From assembly GCA_005881055.1 (NCBI GenBank), contig VBHW01000131.1, forward strand, positions 1 to 7,770: a DNA stretch of 7,770 bases. Direction: 5' to 3'. The DNA is from Chloroflexota bacterium. Its GTDB lineage: Bacteria; Chloroflexota; Limnocylindria; Limnocylindrales; CSP1-4. A program made the translations under genes and the position numbers. The notes beneath the pieces are model-generated. The model did not search any database. It was given only the letters and a program-made list of their open reading frames with translations, and was not told the origin of the DNA. Each line of letters begins with the position of its first letter. The stretch's first letter is position 1. Of this stretch, positions 1 through 7,770 are shown piece after piece.

Positions 1-359
1 AGCTCCCAGAGCAGCTGCAGCGTCCCCTGGGCGAGCTCGTCGGGCGCGGCCGGATGGAGCGTCGCGAAGCCGGCCAGGCGGGCCGCCCACTCGTTGAGCT
101 TCGGGTTGAACTTCATCGTGCACGAGCCGAGCGGGTAGAAGCCGGTGTCGATCGCGTGGTTGAGCTGCGAGAGGTTGACGTAGTGGCGGACGACCTCGGG
201 CTCGTTGAGCTCGGGCAGGGCCGCCGGGCTCGTCCGGCGTTGCGTCTCCGGGATCCGATCGAGCGCGTCCTTCGGCGGGTGCGGGATCTTGCCGCCGCCA
301 CGGCCCGGCCTCGAGCGCTCGAACAGCGTCGGCTGGAGCTTCGGTCCGGTGACGCTCAT
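1..359 (-). CDS. gcvPB: Glycine dehydrogenase (decarboxylating) subunit 2, GcvPB, 5' part only
   Basis: This is the PLP-carrying half of the two-subunit glycine cleavage P-protein, which decarboxylates glycine and passes the aminomethyl group to lipoyl-GcvH in the cytoplasm. The window holds 119 complete codons of a protein that is usually about 480-500 residues. The PLP-binding lysine lies beyond the left edge. The family signature is clear: HYVNLSQLNHAIDTGFYPLG at about residues 59-78, followed by SCTMKFNPKLNE and GFATLHPAAP. Phe replaces the usual Tyr in the TMKYNPK motif. The ATG (359-357) overlaps the gcvPA stop as ATGA, and GGAG at 367-370 sits 7 bases upstream, so the start is well supported and translation is probably coupled to gcvPA. 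It appears to be the last gene seen of the gcvT-H-PA-PB block. Identification is by recognised motifs and gene order. Confidence 0.95.
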   Translation of the reverse strand, partial: MSVTGPKLQPTLFERSRPGRGGGKIPHPPKDALDRIPETQRRTSPAALPELNEPEVVRHYVNLSQLNHAIDTGFYPLGSCTMKFNPKLNEWAARLAGFATLHPAAPDELAQGTLQLLWE

Positions 360-1768
360 CGAGCCGCTCCGACCGCCGCGGGCGCCGGGGCCGCCGTAGG
401 CCGTCCGGCCGCGAGCTCCGCCCCGAGGGCGTCGCCGAACCGGGCGATCTCGGCCGGGGTCGTCACCTCGGTCGCGCAGACGAGCAGCCCCTCGGCGAGG
501 TCGGGGGCGTCGGGCTCCAGCTCGGCGAGCGGGATCCCGGCGAGGACGCCCCGATCGAGGAGCCGCCGATGGACGCGCACGGCGTCCGGGACGCGGACCG
601 CGAACTCGTTGAGGTACGGACCGGGGTGGAGGCGCGGCGCGCCGGCAGCCTCGAGCGTCGCCTCGAGCTCCGCGGCACGCGCGGCCCCGCCGGCCGCGAC
701 GTCGCGCAGCCCGTGCGGCCCGAGCGCGGCGAGGTAGATCGACGCGGCCAGGGCGAGGAGCGCCTGGTTCGTGCAGATGTTGCTCGCCGCACGCTCGCGG
801 CGGATGTCCTGCTCGCGTGCGCGGAGCGTCATGACGAACGCCCGCTGGCCCTCGACGTCGGTCGTCATCCCGACGAGCCGGCCCGGGATCTGGCGGACGA
901 GGGCATCGGTCGAGGCGAGCAGGCCGAGGTACGGGCCGCCGTACTGTGGCGGGATCCCGAGCGGCTGGCCCTCGCCCGCGGCGATGTCCGCCCCGTAGGC
1001 ACCCGGCGGCTCGAGGACCGCGAGGCCCACCGGCTCGACGACCGCCACGAACAGGGCCCCGGCCGCGTGGGCGACGCGTCCGATCTCGGCCATCGGCTCG
1101 AGCAGCCCGAGGACGTTCGGTTGCCCGGCGACGACCCCGGCGACCGGATGCTCGGGATCGGACATGAGCCGCTCGAGGGCGGCGAGGTCGGTCGTGCCTG
1201 CAGCCGGGCCGTCGGCGACGAGCGGGATCGGGTCGGCGACGAGCCCGCCACCGGTGAAGTACGTCGCGAGGGTCTCCCGATAGTGGCGATGGACGCCGGC
1301 AGAGACGAGGACGCGTGTCCGGTGGGTCGCCCGGCAGGCCATGAGGGCCGCCTCGGCCGTGGCGGCGGCTCCGTCGTAGTGCGAGGCCGAGACGACGTCG
1401 AGCGCCATCAGCTCGGCGATGAGCGACTGGTACTCGTAGATCGACTGCAGCGTGCCCTGGCTCACCTCGGGCTGGTACGGCGTATAGGCGGTGTACCACT
1501 CTCCGCGGAGGAGGAGCTGGTCGACGGCCGGTGGCGTCCAGTGGCGGTAGACCCCGGCGCCGAGGAACGACGCGAGGTCGGTCCGGTTGCGAGCGGCGAG
1601 GGCCTGGAGGCGAGTCGCGAGCTCGAGCTCGGGCACCGGATCGGGCAGCCGGAGCGGGCTCGCCCGAAGCTCCGTGGGGATGTCGGCGAACAGCGCGTCG
1701 ACGTCCCGGACCGCGATCGCCGCGAGCATCCGGCGGCGATCATCGTCCGTGTGCGGGCCATAGGGCAT
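356..1768 (-). CDS. gcvPA: Glycine dehydrogenase (decarboxylating) subunit 1, GcvPA
   Basis: This is the non-PLP-binding subunit of the split P-protein. It pairs with GcvPB to decarboxylate glycine. The protein is 470 residues, close to the usual 440-460. The N-terminus MPYGPHTDDDRRRML is typical. Conserved stretches include FLGAGVYRHWTPPAVDQLL, EWYTAYTPYQPEVSQGTLQ, SHYDGAAATAEA, PPQYGGPYLG and SNICTNQALLALAAS. The frame stays open upstream to an ATG-type codon at 1873, but that extension lies inside gcvH and reads as Arg/Ser-rich shadow. I therefore chose the ATG at 1768, which starts the family N-terminus 4 bases after the gcvH stop. No strong Shine-Dalgarno is visible, so reinitiation after gcvH is likely (inference). 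The last 20 or so residues are a loose Ala/Pro/Arg tail that overlaps the gcvPB start region. Confidence 0.96.
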   Translation of the reverse strand: MPYGPHTDDDRRRMLAAIAVRDVDALFADIPTELRASPLRLPDPVPELELATRLQALAARNRTDLASFLGAGVYRHWTPPAVDQLLLRGEWYTAYTPYQPEVSQGTLQSIYEYQSLIAELMALDVVSASHYDGAAATAEAALMACRATHRTRVLVSAGVHRHYRETLATYFTGGGLVADPIPLVADGPAAGTTDLAALERLMSDPEHPVAGVVAGQPNVLGLLEPMAEIGRVAHAAGALFVAVVEPVGLAVLEPPGAYGADIAAGEGQPLGIPPQYGGPYLGLLASTDALVRQIPGRLVGMTTDVEGQRAFVMTLRAREQDIRRERAASNICTNQALLALAASIYLAALGPHGLRDVAAGGAARAAELEATLEAAGAPRLHPGPYLNEFAVRVPDAVRVHRRLLDRGVLAGIPLAELEPDAPDLAEGLLVCATEVTTPAEIARFGDALGAELAAGRPTAAPAPAAVGAAR

Positions 1769-1772
1769 CGCG

Positions 1773-2153
1773 TCAGCCCGCGGCGATGAGCGCGTCGTAC
1801 GCGGCCGGGTCGAGGAGCTCGTCGACCTGGCTCGCATCGGCGAGGCGGACCTTGACCATCCAGCCGGCCCCATACGGCTCGCTGTTGACGAGCTCCGGCT
1901 GCCCGGCGAGCGAGGGGTTCGCCTCGGTCACCTCCCCGCTCACCGGCGCGAACAGGTCGCTCACGGCCTTGACCGACTCGACGACCCCGAACGCCCCGAA
2001 CTGCTCGAGCACCCGGCCGACGTCCGGCAGCTCGACGAACACGACGTCGCCGAGCTGCTGGGCGGCGTATTCGGTGATCCCCACGGTCGCGAGGTCGCCA
2101 TCCAGACGGACCCACTCGTGTTCCTTCGTGTACCGGAGATCCGTCGGGACCAT
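1773..2153 (-). CDS. gcvH: Glycine cleavage system H protein, GcvH
   Basis: This is the lipoyl carrier of the glycine cleavage system. It receives the aminomethyl group from the P-protein, presents it to GcvT, and is then reoxidised by dihydrolipoamide dehydrogenase. The protein is 126 residues, which is family length. Residues 5-14 (DLRYTKEHEW) are the classic start, and the lipoylation motif ESVKAVSDLFAPVSGEV puts the modified lysine at K62. GVVES just before it and the late NSEPYGAGWMVKV are also conserved. The frame is open to an ATG at 2198, but GGAGGTT at 2161-2167 lies 7 bases before the ATG at 2153, and that start matches the family, so I use it. The gene sits 99 bases downstream of gcvT and 4 bases upstream of gcvPA. 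Confidence 0.97.
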   Translation of the reverse strand: MVPTDLRYTKEHEWVRLDGDLATVGITEYAAQQLGDVVFVELPDVGRVLEQFGAFGVVESVKAVSDLFAPVSGEVTEANPSLAGQPELVNSEPYGAGWMVKVRLADASQVDELLDPAAYDALIAAG

Positions 2154-2160
2154 CGCGGGC

Positions 2161-2167
2161 AACCTCC
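2161..2167 (-). promoter_or_regulatory. Ribosome binding site of gcvH
   Basis: The minus strand reads GGAGGTT here, a near-perfect Shine-Dalgarno, with a 7-base spacer to the ATG at 2153. It decides against the longer in-frame starts at 2198 and 2183, which would place this site inside the coding region. Confidence 0.75.
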
Positions 2168-2189
2168 ATGGGTCACGGGCCATGCGTCG

Positions 2190-2213
2190 CGGGGCCATGC
2201 GCCTCGGGCCCCG
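2190..2213 (-). other. GC-rich hairpin in the gcvT-gcvH gap
   Basis: CGGGGCC at 2190-2196 and GGCCCCG at 2207-2213 form a perfect 7-bp stem around a 10-base loop. A 10-base direct repeat, GGGCCATGCG, occurs at 2177-2186 and again at 2192-2201. No T-tract follows on the minus strand, so this is not a canonical intrinsic terminator. It could affect mRNA processing or the relative dosage of GcvT and GcvH, or be incidental in such GC-rich DNA. It lies in the only sizeable gap of the gcv block. Confidence 0.3.
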
Positions 2214-2252
2214 GTCGCCGTCGCCGGTCTCGAGACGCGGGGCGGCGATCGG

Positions 2253-3368
2253 TCAGCGAGCCCGGCGGTAGAACGGCAGCGGCACGACCTCGGCCGCGAC
2301 CGGCTGCTCCCGGATCTCGACGGCCAGCATCGTACCCGGTCGCGCGGCGGCGGGCGCGACGTACGCCATGGCGATCGGCACGCCGAGGGTCGGCGACTGC
2401 GTCCCGCTCGTGACCGTCCCGATCCGGCGGCCGTCCTCGAGGACGGGATGGCCGTGGCGGGCAATCCCGCGACCACGGACGATGAGGCCGCTGAGCAGGC
2501 GGGCGGGTCCGTCCGCGGCGACCTTCTCGAGGGCCGGACGACCGACGAAGTCACCCGCCTTATCGAGCTTGACGACGCGGCCGAGGTTCGCCTCGAACGG
2601 GTTCGTCGAGCGGTCCAGCTCGTTGCCGTAGAGCGGCATCCCGGCCTCGAGCCGGAGGGTGTCCCGCGCGCCGAGGCCGGCGGGGACGAGCCCCCGGCTC
2701 TGGCCAGCGGCAGACAGGACATCCCAGAGCTCGCTCGCCCGGGCGGTGTCGACGAAGACCTCGAAGCCGTCCTCGCCCGTGTAGCCGGTCCGTGCGACGA
2801 GCGCCTGGATGCCGGCGACGTGCCCCTCCGCGATCGCGTAGTAGCGGAGCGCGCCGATGTCGAGGTCGGTGATCGGGCCGACGATCGCCGCCGATTCGGG
2901 GCCCTGGACCGCGCAGAGGGCGGTTGCGAGCGACCGGTCGTCCAGCACCGCGCGGTAGCCGGCCAAGCGTTCCGTCAGGGCGTCGCTGACGATCTGCGCG
3001 TTCGCCGCGTTCGCCACGACGAGGAACCGCTCGTCGGCGAGCCGGTAGACGATGAGGTCGTCGAGGATCCCGCCGTCCGGCGCACAGATCATCGAGTAGT
3101 GGGCCCGCCCGACGGCGAGCGCCGGCGGGTCGCTGACGAGGGCCGCGGCGAGTGCCTCGCCCGCCTGGGGACCCTCGACGAAGAGCTCGCCCATGTGCGA
3201 GAGGTCGAACAGGCCGGCGTGCTCGCGTACGGCCCGATGCTCCGCGACGATGCCCGAGTACTGGAGGGGCATGAGCCAGCCCCCGAACTCGATGATCTTC
3301 GCGCCGAGCGCCCGGTGGCGGTCGAGCAGCGGCGTGACGTGGGCCGGCGTCTCCAGGACGTCTGTCAC
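2253..3368 (-). CDS. gcvT: Aminomethyltransferase (glycine cleavage T protein), GcvT
   Basis: This enzyme transfers the methylene carbon from aminomethyl-lipoyl-GcvH to tetrahydrofolate, releasing ammonia. The protein is 371 residues, family length. Conserved features in order: KIIEFGGWLMPLQYSGIVAE at residues 24-43, HAGLFDLSHMGE at 50-61, DGGILDDLIVY at 98-108 with the conserved aspartates of the folate site, VQGPESAAIVG, and RTGYTGEDGFEVF in the middle. GLGARDTLRLEAGMPLYGNE, the folate-binding core, follows, and the C-terminal domain has GTVTSGTQSPTLGVPIAMAY. The start is GTG, overlapping the nudix stop as GTGA, with GGAGGG at 3375-3380 six bases upstream. The style FLVVANAANAQIVSDALTER resembles actinobacterial GcvT more than the E. 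coli form (from memory). No damage was seen. Confidence 0.97.
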   Translation of the reverse strand: MTDVLETPAHVTPLLDRHRALGAKIIEFGGWLMPLQYSGIVAEHRAVREHAGLFDLSHMGELFVEGPQAGEALAAALVSDPPALAVGRAHYSMICAPDGGILDDLIVYRLADERFLVVANAANAQIVSDALTERLAGYRAVLDDRSLATALCAVQGPESAAIVGPITDLDIGALRYYAIAEGHVAGIQALVARTGYTGEDGFEVFVDTARASELWDVLSAAGQSRGLVPAGLGARDTLRLEAGMPLYGNELDRSTNPFEANLGRVVKLDKAGDFVGRPALEKVAADGPARLLSGLIVRGRGIARHGHPVLEDGRRIGTVTSGTQSPTLGVPIAMAYVAPAAARPGTMLAVEIREQPVAAEVVPLPFYRRAR

Positions 3369-3904
3369 GATTGACCCTCCGCGAGCGACGCAGACGACGC
3401 GGACGACGTGGCCGACGCGGACGACGATCCCGCGAACGCCCCATCCCTCACCTCGTGCCCGGCGGTTCCGGAGCGGACCCGCTCGGCGGCCCGGGCGACG
3501 AGCGCGCGCTCCGTCTCGAACGTCAGGAGGCCGGGAGCGTCGTCCATCGCGACCCAGGCGACGTCCTCGAACTCCTGGTCATGGCCGGCGAGATCGCCGC
3601 CGACCGGCTCCATGAGGAAGTAATGGACGGTCTTGTGGATACGCGTGCCGCGCTGGACGAACGTGTAGTGGATCGAGTCGAAGGGCGCGGTGATGTGGAC
3701 CTCGAGACCGGTCTCCTCGGCGACCTCCCGCAGCGCGGTCTGCTCGGTCGTCTCGCCGCGCTTGGGCGTTCCCTTCGGGAGGGTCCAGGTGGTGACGTCG
3801 CGATCGCGTCGCCGCTTGCCGGCAACGAACTCGGGGACGCCCCCCTGGTCTCGGATGACGATGCCCCCGGCCGACGTCGCGGTGGCGGTCCTCAGCCGTG
3901 CCAC
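3365..3904 (-). CDS. Nudix hydrolase, MutT4-like, first recognisable gene of the gcv block
   Basis: This is a 179-residue Nudix-fold pyrophosphohydrolase. The Nudix box is perfect at residues 45-67: G-x5-E-x7-REV-x-EE-x-GL, including LPKG just before it and REVAEETGL at the end, so Mg2+-dependent catalysis is expected. After the box come IHKTVHYFLM (about residues 93-102) and GGDLAGHDQEFEDVAWV. These strongly recall mycobacterial MutT4 and related Ap4A/NDP-X hydrolases, but the substrate cannot be read from sequence. Residues 160-179 form a Ser/Ala-rich, probably disordered tail. The start is GTG at 3904, with no visible Shine-Dalgarno; it lies 13 bases inside the end of the upstream small ORF, so coupled translation is possible. 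The stop overlaps the gcvT start. A Nudix gene fused into a gcv operon by overlap is not the standard arrangement I know. Confidence 0.93.
   Translation of the reverse strand: MARLRTATATSAGGIVIRDQGGVPEFVAGKRRRDRDVTTWTLPKGTPKRGETTEQTALREVAEETGLEVHITAPFDSIHYTFVQRGTRIHKTVHYFLMEPVGGDLAGHDQEFEDVAWVAMDDAPGLLTFETERALVARAAERVRSGTAGHEVRDGAFAGSSSASATSSASSASLAEGQS
3395..3426. repeat. Imperfect 18-bp-period repeat encoding the Nudix Ser/Ala tail
   Basis: CGACGCGGACGACG occurs at 3395-3408 and again at 3413-3426, an offset of 18 bases. Looser GACGACG copies continue to both sides. Read on the minus strand in the Nudix frame, it gives the Ser/Ala/Thr-rich C-terminal tail. It looks like slippage-prone low-complexity coding DNA rather than a regulatory repeat. 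Confidence 0.6.
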
Positions 3905-4209
3905 GGCGCCGACGCGGCGCCGGACCGGCGGCCCACGCCCGACCGACCGAACCTGGCCCAGGACATCGACGCTGCCGGATGGGTTCGCCCGGCGTTGAGG
4001 GATCGGGCGGGTCGCACGGCACGCCAGTCGGCGCGGAGCCGGACGAGCGGCGGCAGGTCATTCCGCTGCAGCACCGTCGCGCGGGCCGACGCGGGCTGGA
4101 AGGACCCGTTCACGCGGAGGCCGAGCCGGCGCTCGCGGACGCGCGCAGATGGCCGGACGAAGCGCGCCGCCGGTCGGGCCGCGTACTTCGCGGCGATGCT
4201 GTGCTGCAT
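3892..4209 (-). CDS. Possible small leaderless hypothetical protein, 105 residues
   Basis: This ORF fills a 323-base stretch that otherwise has no gene. I do not recognise the product. It starts MQHSIAAKYAARPAARFV, is basic (Arg-rich) with no membrane segment or cysteine motif, and its second half becomes Pro/Ser/Arg-rich. Third codon positions of the first 68 codons are almost all G or C (five exceptions by my count), as in the real neighbours, although antisense frames in such DNA can mimic this. Support comes from a -10-like TAGGAT ending 7 bases before the ATG, which would give a leaderless mRNA, and from a 13-base overlap with the nudix start, which looks like operon packing. Against it are shadow-like composition and no known relatives. 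It may instead be an untranslated leader of the nudix-gcv transcript. Confidence 0.35.
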   Translation of the reverse strand: MQHSIAAKYAARPAARFVRPSARVRERRLGLRVNGSFQPASARATVLQRNDLPPLVRLRADWRAVRPARSLNAGRTHPAASMSWARFGRSGVGRRSGAASAPWHG

Positions 4210-4216
4210 GGCGGCA

Positions 4217-4244
4217 ATCCTATCGTGTCAGGACCGGTTTGCAA
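4217..4244 (-). promoter_or_regulatory. Candidate promoter for the small ORF-nudix-gcv block
   Basis: On the minus strand TTGCAA (4239-4244) is followed after 16 bases by TAGGAT (4217-4222). This resembles a sigma-70 -35/-10 pair (4 of 6 matches in the -10, including the key T, A and final T). The predicted start falls at or next to the ATG at 4209, the arrangement seen for leaderless transcripts. The site is a local AT-richer pocket, and its upstream half lies in the last codons of the DUF2520 gene. This is a motif match only, without expression data. Confidence 0.4.
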
Positions 4245-5382
4245 GTGACGCGCGCAGCCTCGCGGCGACCTCCGGTGCGAGCGCGCCACGGTCTTCGGCG
4301 AGCGCCAATTCGCGCCTCGCGAGCGCCAGATAGACGTCCAGCGCATCAGGGGCGAGCCGCGCGAGTCCGTCGAGGTGGGCCTCGAGCGTCCCGACGTCGC
4401 CGCGCGTCATCGGCCCGGTCAAGGCGTTGCGGATGCCGATCGCCGAGGCATTGCCGAGCGTCTGCCGGATGAGCGGTCCGTAGACCGCGAGTGACCCGGC
4501 CTCGTCGAGGCCGGCGACGCGTCCCACCTCGGCGATCGCGTCGAGGAGCGCGACGACTCCGCCGGCGGCGAGGACGGCCGCGGCGTGGTAGGCGGTCTTG
4601 GAGCCGGGCGCGAGACGGACCGGCACCGCGCCGATCGCTTCGGCCATCCGGGCGAGGAGGTCGGCGAGCTGCGGGTCGCCCTCGATCGCGACGGTCGCGC
4701 CCTTGAGCGCCTCGACCGCCCGTTCCGTGTCGGCGAACGCGACGAGCGGATGAAACGCGCCGATCTGCGTGCCGGCCGCCATCGCCGCCATGAGGACCTC
4801 GGCGCCGAGCAGGCCGCTCGTGTGGACCATCGCCTGGCCGCCGTACATGTGGAGGCCCCCGGCGACCTGGGCGATCGCGTCGTCGGGGACGGCGAGCACG
4901 ACGAGCTCGACCTCGTCGAGAAGCGCGTTCGCCTCGGCGAAGGCGCGCGTCCCGGGGACGAGGGAGCGGAAGCGCTCGCGGCGGCCCTTGTCGCGACTCG
5001 CGACGGCCGTGACCGGCCAGCCGGCGCGGCTCAGCGCGAGCCCGAGCGCGCTTCCGACGGCCCCCGCCCCGACGATCCCGATGAGCGGCGGCTCCCCGGG
5101 CGCCGAGTGGCTGTGCGGGTGGGCATGGTCCTGGGCGGTGCCCGGCGCGTGGTCCCCGTCCGGCGCGTGGTCCCCGTCCGGCGCGTGGTCCACGTCCGTG
5201 ACGGTGCCGGCTTCCGTGGCCGGCGCCACGTCGCCGCCAGAGCCCGGCCGGAGACGCTCGCCCGGCGTCCTCGGATCGAGGTCGATCCCGGCCGCCCGGA
5301 CCTCCTCGAGATCCGCGTCGTCGACATGCCCGGCCGACGGCCCTCGCGGCCGCCGCTCCGAGCGACCGTCCCAGGCCCTCAT
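4228..5382 (-). CDS. Rossmann-fold/DUF2520 domain oxidoreductase-like protein with His-rich N-terminal extension
   Basis: This 384-residue cytoplasmic protein has a Rossmann domain starting at about residue 98, with GIVGAGAVGSALG (102-114) giving the dinucleotide-binding GxGxxG. VVLAVPDDAIAQVAGGL and IGAFHPLVAFAD follow; the HPL motif is typical of DUF2520 proteins, which resemble ProC or F420-dependent NADP reductases. The C-terminal helical domain has KTAYHAAAVLAAGGVVALLD and NALTGPMTRGDVGTLEAHL, also family hallmarks. The reaction is unknown. The first 97 residues or so are extra: an acidic low-complexity segment, then a His-rich run (residues 66-92, seven His) containing three copies of DHAPDG/DHAPGT. 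The ATG at 5382 is the first start in the frame after the stop near 5476; the best Shine-Dalgarno candidates (AAGGGG at 5395-5400, GGGAGGG at 5409-5415) are poorly spaced. The stop lies 18 bases before the next ORF, so it may feed the same transcript. Confidence 0.88.
   Translation of the reverse strand: MRAWDGRSERRPRGPSAGHVDDADLEEVRAAGIDLDPRTPGERLRPGSGGDVAPATEAGTVTDVDHAPDGDHAPDGDHAPGTAQDHAHPHSHSAPGEPPLIGIVGAGAVGSALGLALSRAGWPVTAVASRDKGRRERFRSLVPGTRAFAEANALLDEVELVVLAVPDDAIAQVAGGLHMYGGQAMVHTSGLLGAEVLMAAMAAGTQIGAFHPLVAFADTERAVEALKGATVAIEGDPQLADLLARMAEAIGAVPVRLAPGSKTAYHAAAVLAAGGVVALLDAIAEVGRVAGLDEAGSLAVYGPLIRQTLGNASAIGIRNALTGPMTRGDVGTLEAHLDGLARLAPDALDVYLALARRELALAEDRGALAPEVAARLRASLANRS
5143..5196. 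repeat. Three-copy 18-bp tandem repeat inside the DUF2520 gene
   Basis: The unit CGGCGCGTGGTCCCCGTC occurs at 5143-5160 and 5161-5178 exactly, and at 5179-5196 with one C-to-A change. Because 18 is a multiple of three, it expands in frame, giving the hexapeptide repeat DHAPDG on the minus strand. Copy number could vary between strains without breaking the frame. Confidence 0.9.
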
Positions 5383-5495
5383 CGCGCCGAACGGCCCCTT
5401 GGCTCGTGCCCTCCCGAATGAGCGCCGGGGCGCGGTTCCCGCACCGCGCGGTACTCTTTCACGCGACGAGTGTAGTCACAGCGAGGAAGCACCGG
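5383..5495. promoter_or_regulatory. Divergent intergenic region between the DUF2520 gene and acnA
   Basis: These 113 bases should hold the promoters of both divergent genes. A perfect inverted repeat, GCGCGGT (5430-5436) and ACCGCGC (5443-5449) with a 6-base loop, lies near the middle and could be an operator or an RNA hairpin. For the minus strand, TACACT (5469-5474) fits a -10 box but has no convincing -35. For the plus strand, TACTCT (5452-5457) is possible but weak. No known regulator site was recognised. Confidence 0.4.
5483..5489 (+). promoter_or_regulatory. Ribosome binding site of acnA, supporting a TTG start
   Basis: GAGGAAG lies 6 bases before TTG at 5496. The TTG is followed by the aconitase N-terminus AASDPFGARRTM. 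The first ATG in this frame, at 5532, would cut off the conserved DPFGARR and has no comparable site. Confidence 0.65.
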
Positions 5496-5634
5496 TTGGC
5501 AGCCAGCGACCCATTCGGCGCCCGACGGACGATGGGCGCCGGGCTGCCCGACCTGTACGCGCTGGCGGCCCTCGACGGTCGGACCGTCGACCTCGCGCGG
5601 GCCCCGATGACGCTCAAGATCCTCCTCGAGAACG

Positions 5635-5637
<3 letters not shown>
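5496..5637 (+). pseudogene. acnA: acnA 5' coding fragment, upstream of the frame disruption
   Basis: This is the true N-terminus of the aconitase, in a different frame from the rest. It starts with TTG and reads MAASDPFGARRTMGAG, then LYALAAL and PMTLKILLENV (residues 38-47), matching the conserved S-L-K-V-L-L-E-N of AcnA. After V47 (GTG at 5634) this frame turns into Arg/Pro/Gly-rich nonsense. The homologous protein resumes one base out of phase at TGG, 5635. About 20 residues normally found between LLEN and the Trp (E. coli AcnA compared from memory) have no counterpart. The fragment and the long downstream frame belong to one gene. Confidence 0.8.

Positions 5638-7770
<2,133 letters not shown>

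Noticed and set aside
569..1789. Long plus-strand open frame of 406 codons antisense to gcvPA
   Set aside because: Composition is Arg/Asp/Val-rich without any recognisable motif, and it mirrors a gcvPA frame with all family motifs intact. Long antisense frames are expected in DNA this GC-rich.
1766..1873. Upstream start of gcvPA at 1873
   Set aside because: The extra 35 residues lie inside gcvH, are Arg/Ser-rich, and do not match the family N-terminus that begins at MPYGPHT.
2118..3374. Plus-strand open frame of 418 codons antisense to gcvT
   Set aside because: Low-complexity Arg/Glu/Asp/Val composition, no motif, and full overlap with an intact gcvT.
3905..4227. Glycine riboswitch upstream of the gcv block
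   Set aside because: I searched the minus-strand sequence by eye for the conserved purine-rich aptamer cores of glycine riboswitches and saw none. An Rfam covariance search would settle it.
5143..5196. CRISPR-like array or regulatory iterons
   Set aside because: Only three contiguous 18-bp units with no spacers, in frame within a coding region and producing a hexapeptide repeat.

Overview
The window is very GC-rich and reads as ordinary core metabolism from a high-GC free-living bacterium, with no mobile element, phage gene, CRISPR array or RNA gene seen. The glycine decarboxylase P-protein is split into two subunits (GcvPA/GcvPB). This is common in Chloroflexota, Firmicutes and archaea, but not in most Actinobacteria, which usually have a single-chain GcvP. 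The GcvT, Nudix and aconitase sequences nevertheless look actinobacterial to my eye. Together these point to a high-GC Chloroflexota lineage (for example Limnocylindria-like), but that is an inference from gene style, not a measurement.

Layout. Positions 1-5382 are read on the minus strand, so transcription runs from right to left: a Rossmann/DUF2520 protein with a histidine-rich N-terminal extension (4228-5382), a possible small leaderless ORF (3892-4209), a MutT4-like Nudix hydrolase (3365-3904), then gcvT (2253-3368), gcvH (1773-2153), gcvPA (356-1768) and the start of gcvPB (1-359, cut by the window edge). The junctions are tight: GTGA overlap for nudix/gcvT, 4 bases between gcvH and gcvPA, ATGA overlap for gcvPA/gcvPB. 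The one larger gap, 99 bases between gcvT and gcvH, holds a GC hairpin and a short direct repeat. A 113-base divergent intergenic region (5383-5495) separates this block from aconitase (acnA), which reads on the plus strand and runs off the right edge.

How the genes work together. GcvPA/PB (PLP-dependent decarboxylase), GcvH (lipoyl carrier) and GcvT (tetrahydrofolate-dependent aminomethyltransferase), together with a dihydrolipoamide dehydrogenase encoded elsewhere, cleave glycine to CO2, NH3 and methylene-tetrahydrofolate. The Nudix enzyme is translationally linked to gcvT, but its substrate is unknown. Aconitase belongs to the TCA cycle.

The points most worth a second look are: (1) acnA has a frameshift combined with an apparent loss of about 20 codons near residue 47, at a short GTGGCG-type sequence, while the other 700 or so codons are intact, so this is either a recent pseudogene or an assembly or sequencing error; (2) a promoter-like sequence with a -10 box seven bases before the ATG of the 105-residue ORF suggests a leaderless small gene at the head of the nudix-gcv block; (3) the DUF2520 protein carries a His-rich hexapeptide repeat encoded by an 18-bp tandem repeat; (4) the aconitase linker holds an inserted ESFPASDP motif. 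I found no convincing evidence of a wholly new biological system.
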